Notes: a model not told the origin generated them from the sequence alone. DNA of 64,000 nt from Agapetus fuscipes (GCA_951799405.1 OX637353.1:1302001-1366000); one strand, 5' to 3'. Shown: positions 43,397 to 54,576, counted from the first letter of the stretch. Program-made: numbers and translations.

Positions 43397-44158
43397 AATA
43401 AATAATTAATAATAATAGAAATATATAATTAATAATAATACAATAAATGAATAATAATAGTAATATTTAAGATGCTTTGTAGTCTTTACCATTCACCGAA
43501 CTACCTACCATAAAAAATAATAAAAACTTACCGGTGTATTGATAATTCGTAAAAAAAAATTACGGACTTTACGTTCAAAATTTCCATTGAATTTCTTTGA
43601 TATCACTCTGTGTCGGTTCATCTTACTAGGCAACGTATTGCTTTGAAATTCCGTAGACAACTAACAGCTGTTGAGAATGCCTTTTAAAGCATTATAATAT
43701 TATACTTGTAGCTCCTGAAGACAACCTATTGGTTTAGGTTCTTACCACGCAGTCCTAATTTGTTTGCCTAGACAAGTCTTATACAACCTAAAGCAATTTC
43801 AACATTCTTTTACTTTATGGTTCTAACAATATAAAAAAAATAACCTTTAGCTCTCACTTTAGCAAATGCCAACCTCTCTCGAACGTAATCAGGAGTCTTA
43901 GACAACCTTAAGATCATCGGACTATAAGCTCTTGAAATTTAAGTCACAATAACGTTAATTTAACCTCTTGTCAGCAACTTCTACGTTGAAATAATAACCA
44001 GTTGGTTTTTGGACGTATAAGTTATCCTCAAGCCATTTATATGACCAAATAGCAAAGCATTAACCTTTTTATGAGCCTTATAAGACCTAAAGACAATTTT
44101 CACAACTTAGGACGACTAAAGTGGTTACTTGGGTCTAGGTCTTATACTTTGGAAAGTG

Positions 44159-44191
<33 letters not shown>

Positions 44192-44419
44192 GACGGACGT
44201 TTTTGAAAGATAGTGTTTTTTGGCATGTCCTGCACCAGGACAACTCATTTCCGCGAAAACCTCGAAAAAATTTTTTCACACCAAATCATAACTTTCTTTA
44301 TAGCCTTCGGCTATAGCAAGAAAGTAAAAATTAAAAAACCACAAAACATATTTTTTTAAATTTAAAAGCCTCAGCTTTAACTTTTTTAGTAGTTTTCATT
44401 AATTTAGGACAAATAATAT
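43397..44419. other. no gene; (AC)n microsatellite at 44160-44184
   Basis: AT-rich intron DNA with a 12-13-unit AC run. Nothing else is recognised. Confidence 0.5.
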
Positions 44420-44740
44420 ATTTTGACAATTATATTAATTTTAAAATTAAACAAATTTCAAAACTTAATTTAACTCGGATATTTCACGAACCGTTTAGAG
44501 AGAACTTACATCATTCTCAACGTTTCGTCGGCGACGTAGCCAACGTCTTCAGGAGAACATCCTCTCTGCACGACGACTGAGGATGAACGTGCAGAGAGGA
44601 TGTTTTCCTGAAGACGTTGGCTACGTCGCCGACGAAACGTCGAGAATGATGTAAGTTCTCTCTAAACGGTTCGTGAAATATCCGAGTTAAATTAAGTTTT
44701 GAAATTTGTTTAGTTTTAAAATTAATATAATTGTCAAAAT
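44420..44740. repeat. 321-bp near-perfect palindrome (153-nt arms)
   Basis: Arms 44420-44572 and 44588-44740 with a 15-nt loop; only a few mismatches. Each arm contains CTGAAGACGTTGGC...GCCGACGAAACG, the type of sequence found in terminal repeats of Penelope-like elements, where it can form a hammerhead-like fold. It begins 128 bp beyond the donor of an AP-2 alpha exon. Confidence 0.93.
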
Positions 44741-44867
44741 TTCAAACGACCGTAATTCTAACTTAAACCTAAATAATATATTTTTACCAGAAAGCTCTGT
44801 CCTTGCCCCTCTGCAGAAAGCCCCTCCAGAAAGCTCTGCCCCACCTTAGCATCAGGATGAGTATTAC

Positions 44868-45040
44868 CTTGAGTTATTGGTGTCGTTGTGATTGTTAGTT
44901 CCCGTGATGGCAGGCGGATGCGGGCTCTTGGAAGATCTTATATCATTATCTGGAACCCGGCCCGGTTTCTTCTTCTTCAGAACTGCGAGGATGGAAGATT
45001 CACGCTCAGGGAAAGCTGGCATCTCTTCTAGTACTGTTGC
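44868..45040 (-). CDS. AP-2 alpha exon: end of trunk and proximal hinge
   Basis: It has no Met and is easily missed. Acceptor CCCCAG ends at 45041; donor GTAATA begins at 44867. It encodes ATVLEEMPAFPERESSIL, AVLKKKKPGRVPDND and SSKSPHPPAITGTNN. The EEMPxFPERESSIL and LKKKKPG motifs are diagnostic of alpha-adaptin at the trunk/hinge junction. It starts in phase 0 after DVL of the previous exon and ends with the first two bases of a Ser codon. Confidence 0.95.
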
Positions 45041-45529
45041 CTGGGGAAATCAATGAAAAAATGGTTCTATTGGAAGATTTAGATTAAAATAGTCATTTTA
45101 ATAATTGTATGCATTTATGAGTTGTGACTTATAAATTCTGTACCTTAGAGCATAAACAACGGTAGTCACATTTAGTAAAATGTGCAGGAGACGAGTTTTA
45201 GTGAAAATGTGCACTTTAAACCATCATAACTTATAAACTAGACGAGATATTTTTGATCTGTAAAAACTGTTTCTCTTCTTTTATCAATATTTATTTATGT
45301 GAAATAATGTGTTCCCGCTTAGAGCATAAACAACGTATGTGGAACTTCCGTGGTTTATGCTCGCGCTTTTATGTGCATCCCATATTAATTATTACACTTG
45401 ATATCTCAGTAACTATGAGTCCGAGGACTCCAATATTTTTACCACTTATAGAACAGCTAATTATAAAAAATTCTGCATCATTAACTCAAAAACGCAAAAA
45501 AGTGGACTTCCGTTGTTTATGCTCTAAGG

Positions 45530-46518
45530 CAGCGGTTCCTGAATGGTGTTCCGCGGAACCCTGGGTTTCTGTAGAAGGCTCTCAGGGGTTCCGCGAAAAT
45601 ATTCAAGATTTCAATGTTTTTTTCTAATTCTAGCTATTTTAAATCGCTTTACTCGTACATTTGATATATTTAGATATATATATCGCCTTCTGGATTGAAT
45701 GTCTTGGACAAAAGAGTTATGACTGTTTTCCGCTACTCCAGCAATTTCTCAAAAAAAATCATCTTCAAATCGCTGCAGACGTGGAAAAAAGTATACGTGA
45801 ACATTTGAAAAACCTGAAAAAGTCTTTGGACGAATATTTTCCAGAAGAAAAGTTACAGTTACAGGATATCGAATGGGTCCGAAATCCATTTAGGATTCAT
45901 ACCAAACCTTCAACATTGACTGTGTCGGAGTATGAAAATTTAATTGATATTAAAAATTCATCCACACTCAAACAACTTTTCGAATCAAAAGCTACCACGA
46001 ACCCGAGCCAATTTTGGTTTGGCCAGAAAAACGAATACCCGGGCATCGTCGAAAAGGCTATCATGGCGTTACTTCCATTTGTGTCAACTTATAGATGCGA
46101 GGCTGGGTTTTCAGCTTACGCCTACACGAAAAATAAATTTAGGAGTAGGCTGAATGCTGCACCAGACCTCCGAATCCAATTGTCAGACATAAAACCTGAC
46201 TTCAATGCTATTTTGTCAAAAACTATGAAAAGATTTCATTCTTCATATTAAGTTCATCTAACTAAAGTAAATATCTTTTTGTTATAACTAAATAAATATT
46301 TTTATCTTACGAAGTCTTTCTTTTAAAGTCAAACTTTACTTACAAGATGCGAACACCAAGCCAAAAAGCCTCAGTATGGTGTGATCTCACGTAAAAAAAC
46401 AATGTTAAAGTTAGTTTACTTCTTACTTGAGCTCTCGACTCTAGGGCCTAGCTAGGGTTCCGAACAAAAACGGTGAGCCAAAAAGGGTTCCGTAGCCAAA
46501 AGAATTCGGGAACCGCTG
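45530..46518 (+). mobile_element. hAT element, 989 bp
   Basis: Ends CAGCGGTTCCTGAATGG and the inverted CAGCGGTTCCCGAATTC, with a perfect 8-bp duplication, CTCTAAGG, at 45522-45529 and 46519-46526. It carries only the transposase C-terminus. Confidence 0.94.
45661..46251 (+). pseudogene. hAT transposase C-terminal fragment, 196 codons
   Basis: The ORF encodes a C-terminal hAT region: EKSIREHLKNLKKSLDEYF, EWVRNPF, then AIMALLPFVSTYRCEAGFSA and KNKFRSRLNAAPDLRIQLS. These are dimerisation-domain landmarks of the ZBED5/FAM200-like transposases. The frame is open from inside the element to the stop, but the N-terminal ~400 residues are deleted. It differs clearly from the transposase at 33048-34757, so it is a second family. 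Confidence 0.88.
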
Positions 46519-46526
46519 CTCTAAGG

Positions 46527-46764
46527 TACAGAATTATAGTGTCCAGTGAGGCAGCAGGGCTTCTTCTTCTTCCAATTGCGCTACAACCCATTTTAATCCT
46601 TGGCCTCCTATTACATTTACCTCCAGCTTATGCTGGCATTTAAGGCTGAGGCTTTAAAAAAAAATCACTTTTTTATAGAATGTTAAGTAGGTTTTATAAT
46701 TTTTTACTGTTTAATTGTTTAGTGTTTATTTGTTTTTTATACTCAAATGTAATTAATTGCTTGT
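46527..46764. other. intron spacer
   Basis: Contains an AT-rich stretch and the right end of the TIR element; nothing else. Confidence 0.4.
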
Positions 46765-46998
46765 ATTCCTTGACTTATAGGTTGGTATGAGGCTGACCAA
46801 CCATACTGTAAAAAATGGTTCACTTTGCCAATGTCACCCCTGTTTCAGGGAAGGTCAGCAAGAGTTGCAGGGCTTATGTCCATTTGAGAATTGGGTTTTT
46901 TATATTGTAGGTCCACATGCGGCATGTGTGAGCGCGAATGCATTTAATATGAATCTCGAATGATACATATCCTGGCAGCTTAGATATAGATTTAGATT
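46765..46998 (+). repeat. LINE-B tail unit at the head of the 167-bp array
   Basis: A full unit; its last ~38 bp are included in the first unit of the tandem array that starts at 46961. Confidence 0.85.
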
Positions 46999-47962
46999 AT
47001 CCTGTCCTCAGCGATCAGCTTTCCACCTGGATAAGCTGTGCTGCATCCCCTCTCTTTCTATCCTACCATGTACAAGTCTGGGTCTTCGCAATATTTCCTT
47101 CTGCCTGGGTGCCCATGCTATAGAAAATGATACATATCCTGGCAGCTTAGATATAGATTTAGATTATCCTGTCCTCAGCGATCAGCTTGCCACCTGGATA
47201 AGCTGTGCTGCATCCCCTCTCTTTCTATCCTACCATGTACAAGTCTGGGTCTTCGCAATATTTCCTTCTGCCTGGGTGCCCATGCTATAGAAAATGATAC
47301 ATATCCTGGCAGCTTAGATATAGATTTAGATTATCCTGTCCTCAGCGATCAGCTTGCCACCTGGATAAGCTGTGCTGCATCCCCTCTCTTTCTATCCTAC
47401 CATGTACAAGTCTGGGTCTTCGCAATATTTCCTTCTGCCTGGGTGCCCATGCTATAGAAAATGATACATATCCTGGCAGCTTAGATATAGATTTAGATTA
47501 TCCTGTCCTCAGCGATCAGCTTGCCACCTGGATAAGCTGTGCTGCATCCCCTCTCTTTCTATCCTACCATGTACAAGTCTGGGTCTTCGCAATATTTCCT
47601 TCTGCCTGGGTGCCCATGCTATAGAAAATGATACATATCCTGGCAGCTTAGATATAGATTTAGATTATCCTGTCCTCAGCGATCAGCTTGCCACCTGGAT
47701 AAGCTGTGCTGCATCCCCTCTCTTTCTATCCTACCATGTACAAGTCTGGGTCTTCGCAATATTTCCTTCTGCCTGGGTGCCCATGCTATAGAAAATGATA
47801 CATATCCTGGCAGCTTAGATATAGATTTAGATTATCCTGTCCTCAGCGATCAGCTTGCCACCTGGATAAGCTGTGCTGCATCCCCTCTCTTTCTATCCTA
47901 CCATGTACAAGTCTGGGTCTTCGCAATATTTCCTTCTGCCTGGGTGCCCATGCTATAGAAAA
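46961..47962 (+). repeat. 167-bp tandem array, six units
   Basis: Units start at 46961, 47128, 47295, 47462, 47629 and 47796 with an exact 167-bp step. Each joins the last ~38 bp of a LINE-B tail (GATACATATCCTGGCAGCTT) to ~129 bp of unrelated sequence (GATAAGCTGTGCTGCATCCC). Units are almost identical; the first has one visible difference. After the last unit another LINE-B tail begins. Confidence 0.96.
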
Positions 47963-48166
47963 TGGTTCACATTGCCAATGTCACTCCTGTTTCAGGGAAG
48001 GTCGGCCAGAGTTGCAGGGTGTATGTTCATTTGAGATTTTGGGTTTTATATTGTAAGTCCACATGCAGCATGTTTAAGCGTGATCTTATACGTGTCTGCT
48101 TATGAAAATGCATATAGTGTGAATCCTTAATTTTACATATATTTGCTACTTAGATTAGATTAGATG
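47963..48166 (+). repeat. LINE-B tail unit after the array
   Basis: It starts at ATGGTTCACATTGCC, without the first ~45 bp of the unit, and ends CTTAGATTAGATTAGA. Confidence 0.85.
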
Positions 48167-48321
48167 TGCCGGCATTCTCTGCACATGAAGGGTAGCAGGT
48201 CTACGGAAAGAAATGATAGGAGATAAATAGTAGTTCTTCACCCAGAGGCAGGTCTGTTTCTTACCTTCTGTGTAGTATGAGAGCTTTTTATTTTACATTT
48301 GAAAATGACAAGTAATCTGAC

Positions 48322-48519
48322 CAGGACATCGGAGCTGGCGATGATGCTGAGCTGCAGGTACTCGGAGGCTCGCTGCTGCAGCTCGGCGTCTGCTGAGCGC
48401 AGGTTGGAGTGCTGCCGGAAGATGTCCTGGATCTGGGGCCGGATCTCCGGGAACAGATTCACAAACTTCACATAGGTGGAGAGCAGCAGGGCGCGCGTCA
48501 TGGGAGAGCACAGGTGGTA
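48322..48519 (-). CDS. AP-2 alpha exon: distal trunk solenoid
   Basis: Sixty-six codons, [52 protein letters not shown] and [14 protein letters not shown]. Acceptor TTCCAG ends at 48520; donor GTCAGA begins at 48321. Both edges are phase 0. The RSADxELQQRAxEYLQLS motif is strongly conserved among alpha-adaptins and lies in the last HEAT-like helices of the trunk. Confidence 0.96.
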
Positions 48520-48632
48520 CTGGAAGCAAAACAATCAGTATTCATTACTAGTGATACAGTATAACAACCTCACTTGATCACTTTATTGCTGCTCTCGTTG
48601 TGATGGAGGATCCTTGCAGTTAGCATGAAGGC

Positions 48633-48813
48633 ATCTAATCTAATCTAAGCTGCAAAGATAATCCAAATCAAATTACAAATAAAATCCAAACCTCAAATGA
48701 ACATAAGCCCTGCAACTCTTGCTGTCCTTCCTGAAACAGGGGTGACATTGGCAAAGTGAACCATTTTTTACAGTATGGGTGGTCAGCCGCATACCAACCT
48801 ATAAGTCAAGGAA
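48633..48813 (-). repeat. solo LINE-B tail unit, internally deleted
   Basis: Both ends are present, but about 70 bp of the middle, including the GCGCGA part, is missing. Confidence 0.8.
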
Positions 48814-49545
48814 CTGACAGGAGGCATGACAGTTTTTTTTATTATCCAAAAAAAATTACGCACTTGAACAAAATTGGCTATTCTTCGAGATGTAAAACGC
48901 AACATATTGAGGTTCCCTCAAAATTGCACGTACAACCATAAACTGTGCCCATATAAAATCTTTCTGTCATTGTTTTCTTTTAAGAGGCTATCGTCCTAAA
49001 ATGCCGATGAGTTTTGAGCGCTATATATCCGTAATGTTATAATATACTCTCCATCTAAACAGTGCAATGGAAGTATAAATTAAAGATTAAAGATTCGAGC
49101 ACACAGTGTCATGGCGCACAGGACAAGAAGTGATTATTTTTGCATTGTGTGTGACTACATTGTGTACTTAAAACTTTTCCCTCTGTCTGACAAATGAGGG
49201 CCGTGAGACAGAGATACATTTGTCCCTTTCTACTTTGACGTGATATGATAACTAAAAGCTTTGCACATAAAAATGGTTTCTCCTCATTTCTTTTGACTAA
49301 TAATGTTACATTGCTTCAAATTATAATATTTGTGTACAGATCTTGGACGGCGATATCTCTTTCACAAATTTCTATTGCACAGGGCTGCTCCTCGATCACA
49401 GAAAAATAATTTACAACAAGAATTTCATATTTTCTACATTATTAGAAATCTTACCAATTATTTAATGTTTTAAAATTGTAATTTAAGCAACGCCCTAAAT
49501 GACTACAGCATGAGTTCTCAATATTTTTCAGGTGGCGACTTGTAT
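48814..49545. other. intron, nothing recognised
   Basis: No ORF, repeat match or RNA gene is seen. Confidence 0.5.
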
Positions 49546-49727
49546 CCAGTCGTTATTCCGCTAGGGGTGGCCAGTACCTCTGTAGATATATTTCCACTTT
49601 ATTCATTTGTTCACATTATAACTGGTTGACTAACTTGCAGGGTTTATGTTGATTTGAGGTTTGGTTTTGATTTGTAAGTACGCATCCAGCATTTATAAGC
49701 GCGAGCTTACACGTATTTGTTTGTAGG
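49546..49727. repeat. LINE A end fragment plus part of a LINE-B tail
   Basis: 49546-49600 resembles the LINE A end (CCGCTAGGGGTGGCCAG), and 49625-49727 is the second half of a LINE-B tail in forward orientation, interrupted by the LINE A copy that follows. Confidence 0.6.
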
Positions 49728-50617
49728 CTGTAACTGTAACTCTGTCGCCATTCCGCTAGGGGTGGCCAGAGCCTCTGCAGAGTTGCCTCCATTTTTTCCT
49801 ATCCTTACATACCTCTTTCAATTCATTCATATCCATCACCTTTTTCATGCATTTTCTTCTTTTACGCTCACTTTGTATATCCCATTCTCTCACAATCTCC
49901 TCAATCTGATCACTCCATACTTTTCTCGGTCGTCCCTTCCCTCTTTTTCCTTTCACACTTTCTTTGTATACATACTTTGTCAGTCTATCATCATTCATTC
50001 TTTCCACATGCCCAAACCATCTCATCACATTCTTTTGTACCGTAACTTTCACACCCTCTTTCAAATTACATTCTTTTTTTACCCATTCATTCCTAACTCT
50101 ATCCCTCAGAGTTTTTCCTGTCATGCTTCTCAAATGCATCATTTCCACCGTACATACTTTACTCATTTCGCTATCGTTCACTGTCCATGCTTCACTTCCA
50201 TACATCAAAGTCGGTAACAATATGCCATTGTGTACCGCCATTCTCAGATCCATCGTCAATCGCTTGTTCTTTGCTATTCTTCCTATTGCACCGACCACTT
50301 GCTTTCCCTTGCACACCCTATTCTCAAGTTCTCTTGTCATCTTTCCATTCTTCTCAAACATACTTCCCAAGTATCTAAATTCATCCACAATTTCAACTTT
50401 CGTACCATTCAACATAAACGTGCATTCTTCATTTTTATCCGTTCTGTCAAAAATCAGTACTTTCGTCTTACTTGGATTAATTTTCAACTTGTTCACACAC
50501 AGAACATGGTTCAGACTAGAGAGCATTGCCTGAAGTTCTGCTGCTGAATCAGCAATTAATACTGCATCATCAGCATAAAGCAGAACTCCGACTTTTCTCT
50601 CTCCAATCATGGGCAAT
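49728..50617 (-). mobile_element. LINE family A, 0.9-kb 5'-truncated copy
   Basis: The open frame from the YADDAVLIAD motif to the stop after GSGHP reads without a break. It is the reference for the residue that is a stop in the 10.4-12.4 kb copy. The 5' limit is at about 50613, where LINE-B tail sequence resumes. The tail is TTACAG-type. Confidence 0.9.
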
Positions 50618-50755
50618 AAAGGCATGCATTTTATATGAGTTTTGATTGTTAGTGCAGCTTTGCGGCTTAGATTATAGATTATAACAGACTGTAACTGTAA
50701 CTCTGTTACCATTCCGCTAGGGGTGGCCAGAGCCTCTGCAGAGTTGCCTTATTTT
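50618..50755. repeat. LINE-B tail end and LINE A end fragments
   Basis: 50618-50686 is the last part of a LINE-B tail. It fits as the continuation of 49625-49727, meaning the LINE A copy inserted into it. 50690-50750 is a second, very short LINE A end. Confidence 0.65.
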
Positions 50756-50786
50756 CAATATCGACAGACTTTGGTCGTTTTGAATA

Positions 50787-51461
50787 CAGTGGTGCCTCAC
50801 ACAACGAACTTAATTCGTTCCGGGAGCAAGTTTGTTATGCGAAAAGTTCATTATGTGAAACGCCTTTTCCCATAACAATACATGTTAAACAAAATAATTC
50901 GTTCTGTAGCACAAAATATGCTAAGATGACATAAAAAAAGATAATTTTTTTGTTATTATTTGTATTTAGATACATCTAACAAAAACATTTTTTTAAATTT
51001 TAAGACAGACTAAGTAGAATCTACCGAATCTTGCACATCTTCATCCATTTTCTGCTTTTTGGCCGATGGTTTCATGAAAAACCTGTCCAAACTCCTTCTA
51101 ATTATTTCCTGTTTCATTTCAACAGAAATCACCTTTCTGCTTTTTTTAGAAGCCATGATATAAAAAAAATATTGAGTTTAACTTAAAAGGACGACTGCCG
51201 TGATACGAGCGTGATTTGATTCGTAATGAAGAACGATTGCCGCGATACGGCGCAGTGACTAACGACTGCCTGCAGTGCCTGCGCGGGAGTATGCAATACA
51301 TCGGCAGCGATCGTGGAAGCTCGGGCGAAGCAGTCGTGGAAGCTCCGGCGACTTCGTTGTGTGAAACGAAGTTCGTTGTATGAATCGTGAAATGAAAGAA
51401 CAGGAAGTTCGTTGTGTGCAGCGTCCGCTGTGCGAGGCGTTCGTTGTGTGAGGCACCACTG
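50787..51461 (-). mobile_element. Tigger-like (pogo) deletion derivative, 675 bp
   Basis: Inverted ends CAGTGGTGCCTCACACAACG and its reverse, flanked by TA on both sides. TA duplication and CAGTG..GCCTC ends fit Tigger/pogo elements of the Tc1/mariner superfamily. Sub-terminal parts carry repeated TTCGTTGTGTGA-like motifs, candidate transposase sites. It holds a 48-codon remnant ORF. Confidence 0.88.
51010..51156 (-). CDS. 48-codon ORF fusing transposase N- and C-termini
   Basis: It starts ATG at 51156 and ends TAG at 51010-51012. The first ~22 residues, MASKKSRKVISVEMKQEIIR, resemble the start of the CENP-B/psq-type helix-turn-helix of Tigger transposases. The last ~26, from LDRFFMKPSAKKQKMDED, resemble an acidic transposase C-terminus. 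The bulk between them, with the DDE catalytic core, is deleted. It is probably a passive leftover, though it could give a short basic peptide. The family call is from memory of the motif type. Confidence 0.6.
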   Translation of the reverse strand: MASKKSRKVISVEMKQEIIRRSLDRFFMKPSAKKQKMDEDVQDSVDST

Positions 51462-51850
51462 TATTGTTTATTTGATAATCTATAATCTATAATCTAAGTT
51501 GCAAGGATATATTCATTCAAAGCTCTCAGATGTATGCCCACAAACAAACACGTGTAGTTCGCGCTTACAAAGGCTGATTGTGTACTTACAAATAAAATCC
51601 AAACCTCAAATGAACATAAGCCCTGCAACTCTTGCCGACATTCCCTGAAACAGGGGTGACATTGGCAAAGTGAACCATTTTTTACAGTATGGGTGGTCAG
51701 CCTCATACCAACCTATAAGTCAAGGAATACGAGTAATAAATAACATTTAAGTATAAAAAAAAAAACAACAACAAAACCTTAAAAATAAATCTATACAAAA
51801 AAAGTCAAAAAATTCTAATGCAAAAAATGTAGCAATCTAATAAACTAACA

Positions 51851-54576
51851 TTACAAATCAGCATTGCAGATTAGCCGCCACTTCTTCCTGTCCTTGCATA
51901 CTTCTTTCATTTCATCCAGAGTCATAACCTTTTTCTTACAAGCTCTTCTTTTATTATGACTCTGGATATCCCATTCACTCGCTATTTCGAAAATTTGTTC
52001 CATCCATACCTTTCTCGGTCTTCCTCTTCCACGATATCCATCAATTCTTGCAGCATACACTTTCTTCGTCAGTCTTTCCTCATTCATTCTCTCCAAATGT
52101 CCAAACCATCTAAGTATACTTCTTTTAATCTTTACTTTCACACTTTCTCTTACACCACATTTCTCTCTAACAAAGTCATTCCTCACCCTATCACTCTGTC
52201 TTTTTCCAATCATACTTCTTAAGTAGGTAGTCCATTTCCACTGTATGGACTTTACTAATCTCACTTTCACTCACCGTCCAGGCTTCACTTCCATACATCA
52301 GAGTGGGCACTAGTATACCACCGTGCACCGCCAGTCGAACATTTTTTGAAAGATTCTGGTTCTTGGCGATTCTAGCGGTAGCACCCAGTACGCACCTGCC
52401 TTTCATTATTCTTCTTTCAAATTCACCGGTCATTCTTCCATCTTTTTCAAACTTACTTCCCAGGTATACAAACTCATTTACGACATCAACATTCATTCCA
52501 TTAATTTTAAATTCATAATTCATCCTTTCATCATCTCTTTCAAAAATCAATACTTTCGTCTTACTTGCATTCAACTTCAAATGGTTACCTAACAAAGCTT
52601 CATTCAATCTAGAGAGCATTGTTTGCAATTCTACTGCTGAATCAGATACAAGAACTGCATCATCTGCATACAGTAGAACACTCACTTTGCTCTCTCCTAT
52701 CATCAATCCACAATCATTAAGTCTAGCATCTCTGACACACTTGTCCATGACTATGTTAAATAGCCATGGACTTATCACAAATCCTTGCCTCACACCCTTA
52801 TAAACTTCAAACCACTCTCTATACTCACCATCAATACGAACACATGCCTTACTATTTTCATAGTTTGCATGCACCGCACCTAGGAGAGCCCCATTCCCTT
52901 CGTATGCTTTCAAAACATCCCATAACATACCTCTGTCTACTGAGTCAAAAGCCTTTTCCAGATCTACAAAGGCCGTGAACAGCTTCCGCCTCACCGACAA
53001 TTGTTTTTCAACAAGTTGTCGTAGAGTAAAAATCTGATCAACACAGCCTCTACCGGCCATAAAGCCGGACTGTATATCGGAAATCCTTTCACTAGTAGTC
53101 AGAATCACATTTTTTATAATCACCTTAATGAATTTTTTTTTGCATAAGAAATTTTTGACTTTTTTTGTTTAGATTTATTTTTAAGGTTTTGTTGTTTTTT
53201 TTTGTAAACTTAAATGTCATTTATTACTCGTATTCCTTGACTTATAAGTTGGTATGAGGCTGACCACCCATACTGTAAAAAATGGTTCACTTTGCCAATG
53301 TCACCCCTGTTTCAGGGAATGTCGGCAGGAGTTGCAGGGCTTATGTTCATTTGAGTTTGGCTTTTATTTGTAAGTACACAATCAGCATTTGTAAGCGCGA
53401 ACTACACGTGTTTGTTTGTGGGCATACATCTGAGAGCTTTAAATGAATATATCCTTGCAACTTAGATTATAGATTATAGATTATATAGACCTTACAGAAG
53501 ACTTTTCCTGGTATACTGAGTAGACTGATGGGTCTGAAGTTCTGACAGTCTTTTTTGTCCCCTTTACCTTTGTAAATGGGAACAATGACTGCCCTCCTCC
53601 AATCCATCGGTACTACTCCTGCATTCACACAAAGCTTACATAATTCGTACATACAATCTACCACACATTCACCTCCTGCTTTCAACATTTCACCATTTAT
53701 ACCATCAAACTCAGCAGACTTCCCATTCTTCAGACGTGAAATAGACACTTTTATTTCTTCTTTCAAAATATTCAATTCATTCTCTTCATCTTTCTGTTCA
53801 TAAATTCTTCTTTCACCCTGACCAAAAATTTCTTGAAAATAGTTCTTCCATCTCTTGCATACTTCTTCATTCTCCCATACCATCTCACCGGCAGCATTTT
53901 TGATTCCTGGAGTGGTCAATGCAGAAGATTTATTTCTATCCGCATTGATCCACCTCCAAAATTCCTTCTTACTGTCGGTGTAACTTCTGTTAATCCTTTC
54001 ATCAATCTTTCTTTGTTCATTCATCTTGCTTTCATAAATTATAGTCTTCGCCATTCTCTTAGCTATCTTATATTCGTCTTCTAGCTTTCTATCATTTCTA
54101 TCATTCAGCCAATTTTCATAACACTTTTTCTTAACTTTCACAGCTTCTTTCACTCTATCATTCCACCAGGCATCTCCTTTCAATCTTCCACCTTTCGTTA
54201 CCCCACATACTTTTTTAGCGCATACAGTCATTCCTTCTTTCATATCTTTCCACATACTTTCAATATTTTTTCCACACACGTTCTTCTCAAGTTCATTCAC
54301 ACTTAAAATTTTGTGGAGCTCTGATACATACTTCTCTTTCACATTTTCTTCATTCAGCCTTTCTACTTTTATTCTAGGCATTCTTACTTGCTTCTTGCGT
54401 TTCTTCTTTCTTACTTCACCAAGCATTATTTTAGCACATAAGAGATAGTGGTCACTGCCTATTTCAGGCCCGCGGTAGACACGGCTATCTCTTACGGCTC
54501 CTCTCAATCTTTCATCCACACAGATGTAGTCAATGATTGTGCGACTTCCCACAATCTGCCTTGTGTACAGATGCAC
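51851..54576 (-). pseudogene. LINE B endonuclease/reverse transcriptase, broken
   Basis: Upstream part 54576-53493 runs to the GKVFCKV motif; downstream part 53125-51851 resumes at IIKNVILTTSER. The reverse transcriptase has FVDLEKAFDSVDR and YADDAVL; one motif reads GVRQGFV where others have GVRQGCV. A 4-nt insertion (a CTAC duplication) at about 52225 shifts the frame just before the LRSMIGK segment. Two lesions make it inactive. Confidence 0.88.
53126..53492 (+). mobile_element. LINE-B 3' fragment inserted in LINE B
   Basis: A 5'-truncated piece with ~100 bp of UTR and the whole tail, in opposite orientation to its host. ACCTTA is present at both sides and once in the uninterrupted copy at 28.86 kb, so it is the target duplication. 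Confidence 0.85.

Larger units (their letters stand above)
45134..46540. mobile_element. TIR element interrupted by a hAT element
   Basis: Inverted ends ATTCTGTACCTTAGAGCATA (45136) and the reverse of the same at 45511-45529 plus 46519-46537. The right end is cut by the hAT element 45530-46518. An internal weaker copy of the ends forms a hairpin at 45318-45365 (GAGCATAAACAACG with GTGGTTTATGCTC). Without the hAT it is about 415 bp. Flanks TATAA and TATAG suggest a short duplication. Confidence 0.75.

Noticed and set aside
46961..47962. CRISPR array or coding repeat
   Set aside because: Units are 167 bp without unique spacers, and the host is a eukaryote.
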